Shown one piece after another: positions 1 to 10,289 of a DNA stretch of 64,000 bases; within the stretch, counting starts at the first letter, position 1; every line of letters begins with the position of its first letter. Origin of the DNA: Elymus sibiricus (Eukaryota > Streptophyta > Magnoliopsida > Poales > Poaceae). Location: contig CM077676.1 of assembly GCA_039707655.1 (NCBI GenBank), forward strand, positions 457,922,379 through 457,986,378, given 5' to 3'. The position numbers and the translations under genes were made by a program. Under the pieces are notes generated by a model. That model saw nothing but the letters and a program-made list of their open reading frames with translations, was not told the origin of the DNA and did not search any database.

Positions 1-1017
1 GACAACACTGTGTCCCTAGTAAGCCTCTAGTTGACTAGCTCGTTGATCAAAGATGGTTAAGGTTTCCTAGCCATTGACATGAGATGTCATTTGATAACGG
101 GATCACATCATTAGGAGAATGATGTGATGGACAAGACCCAAACTGTAAACGTAGCATTTGATCGTGTCAGTTTATTGCTATTGTTTTCTGCATGTCAAGT
201 ATCTGTTCCTTTGACCATGAGATCATGCAACTCACTGACACCGAAGGAATACCTTGTGTGTATCAAACGTCGCAACGTAACTGGGTGACTATAAAGGTGC
301 TCTACAGGTATCTCCGAGGGTGTCTGTTGGGTTGGCATGGATCAAGACTGGGATTTGTTACTCCGTGTGACGGAGAGGTATCTCAGGGCCCACTCGGTAA
401 TACAACATCACATTGAGCCTTGCAAGCAAAGTGACTAAAGAGTTAGCCACAGGATCTTGTATTACGGAACGAGTAAAGAGACTTGCCGGTAACGAGATTG
501 AACTAGGTATAGTGATACCGACGATCGAATCTCGGGCAAGTAACATACCGAAGAACAAAGGGAACAGCATACGGGATTAACTGAATCCTTGACATAGAGG
601 TTCGACCGATAAAGATCTTCGTAGAATATGTAGGAGCCAATATGGGCATCCAGGTCCCGCTATTGGTTATTGGCCGTAGAGGTGTCTCGGTCATGTCTAC
701 ATAGTTCTCGAACCCGCAGGGTCTACACACTTAACGTTTGGTGACGATTAGTATAATTGAGTTATTATGTTGGTGACCGAAAGTTGTTCGGAGTCCCGGA
801 TAAGATCCCGGACATGACGAGGATCTCCGGAATAGTCCGGAGGTAAAGATTGATATATGTGATAATAGTGTTTTGATCTCCGGAAGAGTTCCGAAGTTCA
901 CCGGAAGGGGTTCCGGATGTTTACCGAAGTGTTCGGGTGCAGCAACACTTTATATGAGCCAAAGGGATAAAGCCCACAAGGTATTGGAAAGTGCAAAAGT
1001 AGTTTTGCTGCCGCGTA

Positions 1018-1131
1018 AGCGGTACTACCGCTTGGTGAAGCGGTACTACCGCCCGAGCGGTACTACCGCTTGTGTGAAGCGGTACTACCGCCCAAGCGGT
1101 ACTACCGCTTGTGTGAAGCGGTACTACCGCT
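1018..1131 (+). repeat. Tandem array of a 13-bp palindrome in the 5' LTR U3
   Basis: Six copies of GCGGTACTACCGC (a palindrome around a central C) are spaced alternately 17 and 22 bp, giving a 39 bp higher-order unit. The array lies about 130-245 bp upstream of the TATA box, so it is in the promoter (U3) part of the LTR. It can form hairpins or bind a dimeric factor; no function is shown here. Confidence 0.9.
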
Positions 1132-1260
1132 TGTGCGCGGCTGTGCACGATTCGGCAGGGTCCGAATTGGACTCTTTTCCTGCGGGCCAAACCGACCTTG
1201 TGCGGGCAAAACCGACCCGGAGGAGGCTTTTACTCCAAGTTTAGACCCCAAGGCTCAACA

Positions 1261-1268
1261 TATAAATA
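1261..1268 (+). promoter_or_regulatory. TATA box of the 5' LTR promoter
   Basis: TATAAATA followed by a GAGGGGCAGGG stretch, in the usual place for the Copia LTR promoter. The identical box occurs at 8477 in the 3' LTR. Confidence 0.65.
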
Positions 1269-1734
1269 GAGGGGCAGGGCTAGCACACGGGACACATCAA
1301 GATTTCCCCAAGCCGTGTGCGGCAACCCTAACCCTCTAGTTCCTCCGTCATAATCTCCGTAGTGCTTGGCGAAGCCCTGCAGAGATTGTTCCTCACCACC
1401 ATCACCACGCCGTCGTGCTGCTGGAACTCAACCACTACTTCACCATCGCTCGCTGGATCGAGGAGGTGAAGGCGTCATCAAGCCGTACGTGTGTTGAACG
1501 CGGAGGTGCCGTCCGTTCGGCACTAGATCGGAAGGATCGTGATTGGATCGCGGGACGCTCGGCGATTTGGATCGCGAAGACGTTCGACTACATCAACCGC
1601 GTTTATTAACGCTTCCGCTTAGCGATCTACAAGGGTATGTAGATTCACTCTCCCTCTCGTAGATGCTCATCACCATGGATAGATCTTATGTGTGCGTAGG
1701 AAAATTTTTGTTTCCCATGCAACGTTCCCCAACA

Positions 1735-1750
1735 GTGGCATCATGAGCTA
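1735..1750 (+). other. Primer-binding site, Angela-like element
   Basis: GTGGCATCATGAGC follows the LTR end directly. It resembles the complement of the initiator Met-tRNA 3' end (TGGTATCAGAGC) with one substitution and one inserted T. The second Copia element has the same variant at 40826, so this is the form used by these families rather than damage. Confidence 0.75.
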
Positions 1751-3016
1751 GGTCTATGCGTAGATGAGATCTCGAGTAGAACACAAACGAGTTGTGGGCG
1801 TGGATGTATACATATTGCTTGCCGTTACTAGTTGATATTTGATTCGGCGGTACTGTGAGATGAAGCGGCCCGGACCGACATTACGCGTACACTTACGCGA
1901 GACAGGTTCCTTCAACTAACATGTAACTTCGTTGCATAAAGATGGCTAGCGGGTGTCTGTCTCTCTCACTTTAGTTGAATCGATTTCAATGAAGAGGGTT
2001 CTTTTAGAAGATCAAAAAGCAATCACTACACCACGTTGTGGTTTTGCGTAGGTAAGAACGGTTCTTGCAAACCCATAGCAGCCACGTAAAATTTGCAACA
2101 ACAATTAGAGGACGTCTAACTTGTTTTTGCAGGGTATGATGTGATATGATATGGTCAATTACATGATGAGATATATGTGATGTATGAGATGATCATGTTT
2201 TGTATAGAATATCACGACTTGCATGTCGATGAGTACGGCAACTGGCAGGAGCCATAGAGTTGTCTTTAATTATTGTATGACCTGCGTGTCAATCATTAAG
2301 CGCTATGTAATGCTTTACTTTATCGCTAAACGTTAGCTATAGTCGTGGAAGCAACAGTCGGCGCGACAACCTTATGGCGACACGTTGATGGAGATCAAGA
2401 TGATGGAGATCATGGTGTCATGCCGGTGACGATGGAGATCATGCCGGTGCTTTGGAGATGGAGATCAAAAGCACAAGTTCATGGCCATATCATGTCACTT
2501 ATGATTTGCATGTGATGTTAATCCTTTTATGCATCTTATTTTGCTTAGGACGACGGTAGCATTATAAGGTGATCCCTCACTTAAATTTCAAGATAAATTG
2601 TGTTCTCCCCAAGTGTGCACCGTTGCGAAAGTTCGTCGTTTCGAGACACGCCGTGATGATCGGGTGTGATAGACTCTACGTTCGCATACAACGGGTGTAA
2701 GCCATGTTGCACGTGCGGAACACTCGGGTTAAACTTGACGAGCCTAGCATGTACAGACATGGCCTCGGAACACAAGAGACCGAAAGGTCGAACATGAGTC
2801 ATATAGTAGATATGATCAACATGAAGATGTTCACCATTGAAACCACCTCAACTCACGTGATGATCGGACTTGAGTTGGTGGATTTGGATCATGTTACACT
2901 CGAATGATCGGAGGGATGTCAATTTGAGTGGGAGTTTTTAAGTAATATGATTAACTAAACTCATTATCTAAGAACAATAGTCTAAAGTTGTCTTTGCAAT
3001 ATTTATGTTGTAGATC
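1751..3016 (+). other. Non-coding leader of the Angela-like element
   Basis: About 1.27 kb lies between the primer-binding site and the Gag-Pol start and holds no convincing reading frame (best is 73 codons). Long leaders with upstream ATGs are usual in BARE/Angela elements and probably include the dimerisation and packaging signals; I cannot point to a specific signal. Confidence 0.7.
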
Positions 3017-6000
3017 ATGGCTCGCGCAGTAGCACCCCTGAATTTTAATGCGTTCCTAGAGAAAGCTAAGTTGAAAGATGATGGAAGTAACTTTGTGGAC
3101 TGGGCCCGTAATCTAAGGATTATCCTTACGGCTTCCCAGAAGGCTTATGTCCTTGATGCACCGCTTGGTGATCCACCCGCTCCAGTTGAGTCTCTAGACG
3201 TTGTGAACGCCTGGCAGGCTCGTTCTGATGATTACTCAATAGTTCAATGTGCAATGTTGTATGGCTTAGAACCGAGACTTCAAAGACGTTTTGAACGTCA
3301 TGGAGCATATGAGATGTTCCAGGAGTTGAAGTTTATCTTTCAGAAGAATGCCCGGATCGAGAGATATGAGATCTCCGATAAGTTCTATGCTTGCAAGATG
3401 GAGGAGAACGGGTCTATCAGTGATCACGTGCTCAGAATGTCTGGGTACTCCACCCGTCTGGCTGAGTTAGGGATGCCCCTTCCGCCAGAGGCTATCACTG
3501 ACAGAGTTCTTCAATCATTGCCGCCTAGCTACAAGAGCTTCGTGTTGAACTATAACATGCACGGGATGAACAAGTCAGTCGCCGAGCTGTTTGCGATGCT
3601 GAAAGTCGCTGAGTCTGAAATTCAGAAGGAGCATCAAGTGTTGATGGTCAATAAAACCACTAGTTTCAAGAAAAATGGCAAGGGTAGGAAGGGTAACTCT
3701 AAGAAGAGTGGCAAAGCAGTTGCTCCTCTCGTGAAGAAACCCAAGGCTGGACCCAAACCAGAAACTGTGTGTTTTCATTGCAAGGGAACTGGACACTGGA
3801 AGCGGAACTGCCCCAAGTATTTGGCTGACAAGAAGGCGGCCAACAACAAACAAGGTATATATGATATACATGTTATTGATGTGTACCTTACCAACTCTCG
3901 TTGTAGTGCCTGGGTATTTGATACTGGTGCGGTTGCTCATATTTGCAACTCAAAACAGGAACTGCGGAATAGACGGAGGCTGGCAAAGGACGAAGTGACG
4001 ATGCGCGTGGGAAATGGTTCCAAGGTTGATGTGATCGCCGTCGGCACGCTCGCTCTTCGATTACCGTCGGGATTAGTGATGAACCTAAATAAGTGTTATT
4101 TGGTGCCTGCGTTAAGCATGAACATTTTATCTGGATCTTGTTTATTGCGAGACGGTTACTCATTTAAATCAGAGAATAATGGTTGTTCTATTTATATGAG
4201 TAATATCTTTTATGGTCATGCACCCAATGTAAGGGGTTTATTCTTATTGAATCTCGATAGTAATGATACACATGTTCATAACATTGATGCCAAAAGATGT
4301 AGGATTGATAATGATAATACCACTTTCTTGTGGCACTGCCGTTTAGGTCATATTGGCGTAAAACGCATGAAGAAGCTCCATGCTGATGGACTTTTGGAGT
4401 CACTTGATTTTGAATCACTTGACACATGTGAGCCATGCCTCATGGGCAAGATGACTAAAACGCCGTTCTCTGGAACAATGGAACGGGCAAGTGACTTATT
4501 GGAAATCATACATACTGATGTGTGCGGTCCGATGAGTATTGAGGCGCGCGGTGGTTATCGTTACTTTCTCACCTTCACTGATGACTTAAGTAGATATGGG
4601 TATATTTACTTAATGAAACACAAGTCTGAAACATTTGAAAAGTTCAAACAATTTCAGAGTGAAGTTGAGAATCATCGTAACAAGAAGATTAAATTCCTAC
4701 GATCTGATCGAGGAGGAGAATATCTGAGTTATGAGTTTGGCAGTCACTTAAGACAGTGTGGAATTGTTTCACAATTGACACCGCCTGGAACACCACAGCG
4801 TAATGGTGTGTCCGAACGTCGTAATCGAACCTTATTAGATATGGTGCGATCTATGATGTCTCTTGCCGATTTGCCACTATCGTTTTGGGGTTATGCATTA
4901 GAGACAGCTGCATTCACTTTAAATAGGGCACCATCGAAATCCGTTGAGACGACGCCATATGAACTTTGGTTTGACAAGAAGCCAAAGCTGTCGTTTCTTA
5001 AAGTTTGGGGATGTGATGCTTATGTCAAAAAGCTTCAGCCTGAAAAGCTGGAACCCAAAGCGGAGAAATGCGTCTTCATAGGATACCCAAAAGAGACAGT
5101 TGGGTATACCTTCTACCTCAGATCCGAGGGCAAAGTGTTTGTCGCTAAAAACGGAACATTTCTTGAGAAAGAGTTTCTCTCGAAAGAATTGAGTGGGAGG
5201 AAGATAGAACTTGATGAGGTTGTTGAACCTTTACTTCAACCTGAGAGTAGCGCAGCGCAGAAAATTGTTTCTGTGGAGCCTACATTAGCTGAAGAGGAAG
5301 TTAATGATGATGATCATGAAGCTTTGGATCAAGTTGCTATCGAACCTCGTAGGTCGACAAGGACGCGTACTGCTCCCGAGTGGTACGGCAACCCTGTCTT
5401 AGAGGTCATGTTGTTAGACAACGATGAACCTACGAGCTATGGAGAAGCGATGATGGGCCCGGATTCCGAGAAGTGGTTAGAGGCCATGAAATCCGAGATG
5501 GGATCCATGTATGAAAACAAAGTATGGACTTTGGAAGTATTACCTGAAGGGCGTAAGGCCATTCAGAACAAATGGATCTTTAAGAGGAAGACGGACGCGG
5601 ACGGTAATGTCACCGTCTATAAAGCTCGACTTGTGGCAAAGGGTTTTTCACAAGTTCAAGGAGTTGACTACGATGAGACCTTCTCACCCGTAGCGATGCT
5701 TAAGTCCGTCAGAATCATGTTGGCAATAGCTGCCTTTTTCGATTATGAAATTTGGCAGATGGATGTCAAAACAGCGTTCCTTAACGGTTACCTTAAGGAA
5801 GAGTTGTATATGATACAACCAGAAGGTTTTGTCGATCCAGAGAATGCTGACAAAGTTTGCAAACTCCAGCGATCCATTTATGGACTGGTGCAAGCATCTC
5901 GGAGTTGGAATCTTCGTTTTGATGAGGTGATCAAAGCGTTCGAGTTTATACAAGTTTACGGAGAAGCTTGTATTTACAAGAAAGTGAGTGGGAGCTCTAT

Positions 6001-7000
6001 AGCGTTTCTAATATTATATGTGGATGACATATTGCTGATTGGAAACAATATAGAAATGCTGGAAAGCGTAAAGGAATATTTGAACAAGAGTTTTTCAATG
6101 AAGGACCTAGGAGAAGCTGCTTTCATATTAGGCATCAAGATCTATAGAGATAGATCAAGACGTTTAATAGGACTTTCACAAAGCACATACCTTGATAAGA
6201 TTTTGAAGAAGTTCAAAATGGATCAGTCCAAGAAGGGGTTCTTGCCTGTTTTGCAAGGTGTGAAGTTGAGTAAGACTCAATGCCCAGTGACTGCAGAAGA
6301 TAGAGAAAAGATGAGTGTCATCCCCTATGCTTCAGCCATAGGCTTTATCATGTATGCAATGCTGTGCACAAGACCCGATGTCAGCCTTGCCATAAGTATG
6401 GTCGGAAGGTTTCAAAGTGATCCAGGAATGGAACACTGGACGGCGGTCAAGAATATCCTGAAGTACCTGAAAAGGACTAAGGACATGTTTCTCGTTTATG
6501 GAGGTGATCAAGAGCTCGTCGTAAAGGGTTACGTCGATGCAAGCTTTGACACTGATCCGGATGACTCTAAGTCGCAAACCGGATACGTATTTATTCTTAA
6601 TGGGGGTGCGGTTAGCTGGTGCAGTTCCAAGCAAAGCGTGGTAGCTGATTCTACATGCGAAGCGGAGTACATCGCAGCCTCGGAGGCGGCGAAGGAAGGT
6701 GTCTGGATGAAGGAGTTCATGACAGATCTTGGAGTAGTGCCTAGTGCACTTAACCCAATGACTCTGTTTTGTGACAATACTGGTGCCATTGCTCTAGCCA
6801 AGGAACCAAGATTTCACAAGAGGACCAGACACATAAAGCGACGTTTCAATTCCATCCGCGATTACATCAAGGAGGACGACATAAATATTTGCAAAGTACA
6901 CACGGATCTAAATGTTGCAGATCCGATGACTAAACCTCTTCCAAGGGCTAAACATGAACAACACCAGAACTGCATGGGTGTTCGATTCATTACAATGTAA
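3017..7000 (+). CDS. Copia Gag-Pol polyprotein, intact (1327 residues)
   Basis: A single open frame with ATG at 3017 and TAA at 7000. Residues ~15-245 are Copia Gag (UBN2-like). A CCHC zinc knuckle follows (C252, C255, H260, C265), then the aspartic protease (DTGA, D302). A GAG-pre-integrase zinc finger lies around 440-485. The integrase core has D501, D564 and E600 with the exact D(35)E spacing. The reverse transcriptase starts around residue 835 and carries YVDD at 1001-1004. RNase H residues D1174, E1215 and D1253 are present. Length and domain set fit a complete Copia polyprotein, with no stop or frameshift. It would build the virus-like particle and carry out reverse transcription and integration. 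One frame for Gag and Pol needs another way to overproduce Gag; see the candidate intron at 3855-3958. Confidence 0.95.
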   Translation: MARAVAPLNFNAFLEKAKLKDDGSNFVDWARNLRIILTASQKAYVLDAPLGDPPAPVESLDVVNAWQARSDDYSIVQCAMLYGLEPRLQRRFERHGAYEMFQELKFIFQKNARIERYEISDKFYACKMEENGSISDHVLRMSGYSTRLAELGMPLPPEAITDRVLQSLPPSYKSFVLNYNMHGMNKSVAELFAMLKVAESEIQKEHQVLMVNKTTSFKKNGKGRKGNSKKSGKAVAPLVKKPKAGPKPETVCFHCKGTGHWKRNCPKYLADKKAANNKQGIYDIHVIDVYLTNSRCSAWVFDTGAVAHICNSKQELRNRRRLAKDEVTMRVGNGSKVDVIAVGTLALRLPSGLVMNLNKCYLVPALSMNILSGSCLLRDGYSFKSENNGCSIYMSNIFYGHAPNVRGLFLLNLDSNDTHVHNIDAKRCRIDNDNTTFLWHCRLGHIGVKRMKKLHADGLLESLDFESLDTCEPCLMGKMTKTPFSGTMERASDLLEIIHTDVCGPMSIEARGGYRYFLTFTDDLSRYGYIYLMKHKSETFEKFKQFQSEVENHRNKKIKFLRSDRGGEYLSYEFGSHLRQCGIVSQLTPPGTPQRNGVSERRNRTLLDMVRSMMSLADLPLSFWGYALETAAFTLNRAPSKSVETTPYELWFDKKPKLSFLKVWGCDAYVKKLQPEKLEPKAEKCVFIGYPKETVGYTFYLRSEGKVFVAKNGTFLEKEFLSKELSGRKIELDEVVEPLLQPESSAAQKIVSVEPTLAEEEVNDDDHEALDQVAIEPRRSTRTRTAPEWYGNPVLEVMLLDNDEPTSYGEAMMGPDSEKWLEAMKSEMGSMYENKVWTLEVLPEGRKAIQNKWIFKRKTDADGNVTVYKARLVAKGFSQVQGVDYDETFSPVAMLKSVRIMLAIAAFFDYEIWQMDVKTAFLNGYLKEELYMIQPEGFVDPENADKVCKLQRSIYGLVQASRSWNLRFDEVIKAFEFIQVYGEACIYKKVSGSSIAFLILYVDDILLIGNNIEMLESVKEYLNKSFSMKDLGEAAFILGIKIYRDRSRRLIGLSQSTYLDKILKKFKMDQSKKGFLPVLQGVKLSKTQCPVTAEDREKMSVIPYASAIGFIMYAMLCTRPDVSLAISMVGRFQSDPGMEHWTAVKNILKYLKRTKDMFLVYGGDQELVVKGYVDASFDTDPDDSKSQTGYVFILNGGAVSWCSSKQSVVADSTCEAEYIAASEAAKEGVWMKEFMTDLGVVPSALNPMTLFCDNTGAIALAKEPRFHKRTRHIKRRFNSIRDYIKEDDINICKVHTDLNVADPMTKPLPRAKHEQHQNCMGVRFITM
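3855..3958 (+). other. Candidate 104-nt intron giving a Gag-only message
   Basis: A donor (CAAG^GTATAT) at 3855 and an acceptor (AAAACAG^GA) ending at 3958 bracket 104 nt just after the zinc knuckle. Removal shifts the frame and meets TAG after four more codons, so the spliced message would encode a Gag of about 283 residues. The removed piece contains the protease active-site codon (3920). BARE elements are known to make Gag from a spliced subgenomic RNA, so position and outcome fit; use of these sites here is inferred. Confidence 0.55.
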
Positions 7001-7038
7001 ATCACATAGTGATGTGAACTAGATTATTGACTCTAGTG

Positions 7039-7050
7039 CAAGTGGGAGAC
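7039..7050 (+). other. Polypurine tract of the Angela-like element
   Basis: CAAGTGGGAGAC lies directly before the 3' LTR (TGTTGGAAAT at 7051). It is where plus-strand synthesis should be primed. The second Copia family has the same core (AAGTGGGAG) before its 3' LTR at 46079. Confidence 0.8.
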
Positions 7051-8950
7051 TGTTGGAAATATACCCTAGAGGCAATAATAAATTGGTTATTATTATATTT
7101 CCTTGTTCATGATAATCGTTTATTATCCATGCTATAATTGTATTGATTGGAAACTCAAATACATGTGTGGGTACATAGACAACACTGTGTCCCTAGTAAG
7201 CCTCTAGTTGACTAGCTCGTTGATCAAAGATGGTTAAGGTTTCCTAGCCATTGACATGAGATGTCATTTGATAACGGGATCACATCATTAGGAGAATGAT
7301 GTGATGGACAAGACCCAAACTGTAAACGTAGCATTTGATCGTGTCAGTTTATTGCTATTGTTTTCTGCATGTCAAGTATCTGTTCCTTTGACCATGAGAT
7401 CATGCAACTCACTGACACCGAAGGAATACCTTGTGTGTATCAAACGTCGCAACGTAACTGGGTGACTATAAAGGTGCTCTACAGGTATCTCCGAGGGTGT
7501 CTGTTGGGTTGGCATGGATCAAGACTGGGATTTGTTACTCCGTGTGACGGAGAGGTATCTCAGGGCCCACTCGGTAATACAACATCACATTGAGCCTTGC
7601 AAGCAAAGTGACTAAAGAGTTAGCCACAGGATCTTGTATTACGGAACGAGTAAAGAGACTTGCCGGTAACGAGATTGAACTAGGTATAGTGATACCGACG
7701 ATCGAATCTCGGGCAAGTAACATACCGAAGAACAAAGGGAACAGCATACGGGATTAACTGAATCCTTGACATAGAGGTTCGACCGATAAAGATCTTCGTA
7801 GAATATGTAGGAGCCAATATGGGCATCCAGGTCCCGCTATTGGTTATTGGCCGTAGAGGTGTCTCGGTCATGTCTACATAGTTCTCGAACCCGCAGGGTC
7901 TACACACTTAACGTTTGGTGACGATTAGTATAATTGAGTTATTATGTTGGTGACCGAAAGTTGTTCGGAGTCCCGGATAAGATCCCGGACATGACGAGGA
8001 TCTCCGGAATAGTCCGGAGGTAAAGATTGATATATGTGATAATAGTGTTTTGATCTCCGGAAGAGTTCCGAAGTTCACCGGAAGGGGTTCCGGATGTTTA
8101 CCGAAGTGTTCGGGTGCAGCAACACTTTATATGAGCCAAAGGGATAAAGCCCACAAGGTATTGGAAAGTGCAAAAGTAGTTTTGCTGCCGCGTAAGCGGT
8201 ACTACCGCTTGGTGAAGCGGTACTACCGCCTGAGCGGTACTACCGCTTGTGTGAAGCGGTACTACCGCCCGAGCGGTACTACCGCTTGTGTGAAGCGGTA
8301 CTACCGCCCAAGCGGTACTACCGCTTGTGTGAAGCGGTACTACCGCTTGTGCGCGGCTGTGCACGATTCGGCAGGGTCCGAATTGGACTCTTTTCCTGCG
8401 GGCCAAACCGACCTTGTGCGGGCAAAACCGACCCGGAGGAGGCTTTTACTCCAAGTTTAGACCCCAAGGCTCAACATATAAATAGAGGGGCAGGGCTAGC
8501 ACACGGGACACATCAAGATTTCCCCAAGCCGTGTGCGGCAACCCTAACCCTCTAGTTCCTCCGTCATAATCTCCGTAGTGCTTGGCGAAGCCCTGCAGAG
8601 ATTGTTCCTCACCACCATCACCACGCCGTCGTGCTGCTGGAACTCAACCACTACTTCACCATCGCTCGCTGGATCGAGGAGGTGAAGGCGTCATCAAGCC
8701 GTACGTGTGTTGAACGCGGAGGTGCCGTCCGTTCGGCACTAGATCGGAAGGATCGTGATTGGATCGCGGGACGCTCGGCGATTTGGATCGCGAAGACGTT
8801 CGACTACATCAACCGCGTTTATTAACGCTTCCGCTTAGCGATCTACAAGGGTATGTAGATTCACTCTCCCTCTCGTAGATGCTCATCACCATGGATAGAT
8901 CTTATGTGTGCGTAGGAAAATTTTTGTTTCCCATGCAACGTTCCCCAACA
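7051..8950 (+). repeat. 3' LTR of the Angela-like element (1900 bp)
   Basis: Starts TGTTGGAAATATACCC and ends ...CCCCAACA. It is the complete copy of the LTR. Its palindrome array is one 39-bp unit longer than in the 5' LTR. The sequence to the right is gypsy interior, so 8950/8951 is the element boundary. Confidence 0.95.
8195..8347 (+). repeat. Palindrome array in the 3' LTR, eight copies
   Basis: The same GCGGTACTACCGC array as at 1018-1131 but with eight copies instead of six. The extra unit carries CCTG where the other units carry CCCG or CCCA. Confidence 0.9.
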
Positions 8951-9302
8951 GTTCGGGCAATGAGATGGGATCGGAGCCCCCAATCTGTACGGCTTCCGAA
9001 CCTAGTTCCACAATAGGAAGGGTATCTTGACTTAACGTCGTTGTTTCGGGGAGGATGGTCGGCCCAATAGGGGCCAAGATCCTGGTCAAGACGAGATCGC
9101 CCCTGGAGTCGGCGATGTACTCCAGATTTCCGAAGCGGATCTCGTGATTCGGCGCGAAGCCGTCAATTTGGCCTAAAAGACTAGCGGAGTCGGCATGTAG
9201 TACCATGCTTCCGAACGCAAAGAGCTGTCCAGGGGCGAAAGTGCTCGTGCAACGCACGCTTTTGCTGAAGATCAAGCGGGCCATGGACGTAGATTGATCC
9301 AC
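8951..9302 (-). pseudogene. Gypsy gag-like N-terminus, cut by the Angela insertion
   Basis: On the minus strand an open frame begins at 9302 (a second Met at 9284) and runs without a stop to the boundary at 8951, about 117 codons. It then continues artificially into the Angela LTR. It lies just after the LTR and primer-binding site, where gag begins. I do not recognise specific motifs and assign it by position. The rest of gag and all of pol must lie left of the window, beyond the Angela insertion. Confidence 0.5.
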
Positions 9303-9307
9303 AGAGG

Positions 9308-9327
9308 GCTCTCAATGAAAGCACCAG
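9308..9327 (-). other. Primer-binding-site region of the gypsy fragment
   Basis: On the minus strand CTGGTGCTTTCATTGAGAGC follows the LTR end (...CCGACA). It has the TGG start expected of a tRNA complement; I have not assigned the tRNA. Confidence 0.5.
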
Positions 9328-9755
9328 TGTCGGAGATAAATCCAGCAGACCTCGGGTAGGGGATCCCGATCTGTGGATCGTAAGCCTATGGCGTAACAGG
9401 AACAGAAGACACGGGGGTTTACCCAGGTTCGGGCCCTCTAAGGAGGTAATACCCTACTCCTGCTCTTGTTGTTTATGATGATGATGTACAGATTACAGAG
9501 TATGTCTACCTCGAGGTCTATGTCTAAACCCTAAGACGTAGATGAGATTGTGTCTATACTACGACCAGGGCCTGGGGTTTATATAGACACCCCCAAACCC
9601 TAGAATTACATGGTCGGTTTGCCTCCAACGAGGTTTTGCTTGTGCGGCACGTCCGATCTCCAGGAGAGTCCTTCGAGTCTTTAGGTGGGCCTCCTATGTC
9701 AGGCCCAGCTCAGCTTGTACGCACGCCGAGGACCCCCTATTCCAGGACCCCCTCA
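9328..9755 (-). repeat. Gypsy LTR (428 bp)
   Basis: On the plus strand it runs TGTCGGAGATAAATCC ... GACCCCCTCA, so minus-strand ends are TG...CA. It includes a TATATAAACC-like promoter (minus strand, near 9580) and the 'ACCCAGGTTCGGGCCCTC' block common in Triticeae gypsy LTRs. It is flanked on the right by GAGGG (9756-9760), the expected target duplication. Confidence 0.75.
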
Positions 9756-10289
9756 GAGGGGGCAGCCCAAAACTCATCCTTGCTCTCATACACATGCCAT
9801 AGACTTGTCAGGCTTCTCTCTCCCTCCCAGCGAAATAGTTTCGTAGAGCCGAAAGGCTGTCTGGGTTCCGGCAGGAACTAGTTCTGGACGGCAAAGCCCT
9901 GCCGGATAGATGACACCGTATGTGTGCAACCCCGTAGAGAGGTCGTAGTTTCGATCTTTTGCCCGAGGGGCTGTTCGAGTGTCCTCCCGAAGGGCTGTCC
10001 GAGTTACCGTTCAAGTTTCGAGGGTCCTCCCGAAGGGCTGTCCGCGACATCGTCCTAGGGACTGTCCGAACGCCTCCCGAAGGGCTGTCCGACGAGGGAG
10101 TACATCCTCGCGGTTGGGAGGTTGTAAAATCCTAGCTGCGGGGATCTGCACCGACGATCTCCACCGACTCTTCTTCTGCTGCGCTACGAGTCGGTACGGA
10201 TCAGATCAAACCTTGTATGACATCTCCATAGTGATCCTGGGCGTGCTCGCTGTACCGATTTTTTTTGTTTTCTGTCGCATTCCCCTACA
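9756..10289 (+). repeat. 3' part of a Copia LTR, same family as the element at 38680-48224
   Basis: The sequence aligns with the last ~575 bp of the LTRs ending at 40825 and 48224, including CCCAGCGAAATAGTTTCG, the repeated CTCCCGAAGGGCTGTCCGA units and the ...CCCCTACA end. It has several substitutions and small indels relative to those copies. Its 5' part must lie left of the gypsy insertion. Immediately downstream is gene-like sequence, so this LTR landed at the upstream edge of that gene. Confidence 0.85.

Larger units (their letters stand above)
1..1734 (+). repeat. 5' LTR of the Angela-like element (start outside window)
   Basis: Position 1 corresponds to position 7178 of the 3' LTR, so about 127 bp are missing to the left. 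The repeat ends ...CCCCAACA at 1734, directly before the primer-binding site. It contains the palindrome array (1018-1131) and a TATA box (TATAAATA at 1261). Reading along both copies I found no substitution outside the array; the only difference is 39 bp of array length. Short reading frames inside it repeat unchanged in the 3' LTR and are not genes. Confidence 0.95.
1..8950 (+). mobile_element. Angela/BARE-lineage Copia LTR retrotransposon, nearly complete
   Basis: Two long direct repeats (1-1734 and 7051-8950) flank an interior with, in order, a primer-binding site, a 1.28 kb leader, one uninterrupted Gag-Pol frame and a polypurine tract. LTR ends are TG...CA. The domain order Gag, protease, integrase, reverse transcriptase, RNase H is the Copia order, and the protein resembles the barley BARE / wheat Angela-WIS lineage. 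The first ~127 bp of the 5' LTR lie left of the window. The right flank is gypsy interior, so this element inserted into an older one. The right-hand target duplication should be the first bases after 8950 (GTTCG); its partner is outside the window. Apart from one repeat unit the two LTRs look identical, so the insertion is very recent. Confidence 0.95.
8951..9755 (-). mobile_element. Gypsy retrotransposon fragment: 5' LTR plus start of the interior
   Basis: Read on the minus strand: an LTR (9755 down to 9328), a primer-binding-site-like stretch (CTGGTGCTTTCATT), then the start of a gag-like frame. The interior is cut at 8950/8951 by the Angela insertion. LTR ends TGAGGGGGTCC...CCGACA match a common Triticeae gypsy class. 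The right end abuts GAGGG(GG), matching an internal site in the Copia LTR beyond it, so this element inserted into that LTR. Confidence 0.8.

Noticed and set aside
1018..1131. Regular repeats that could suggest a CRISPR array
   Set aside because: There are no unique spacers, the units are contiguous palindromes in an LTR, and the genome is plant-like.
873..1244. A 123-codon frame with KRYYR repeats (and 136 codons at 8050-8460)
   Set aside because: It is the translation of the palindrome array in the Angela LTR; length changes with repeat number.
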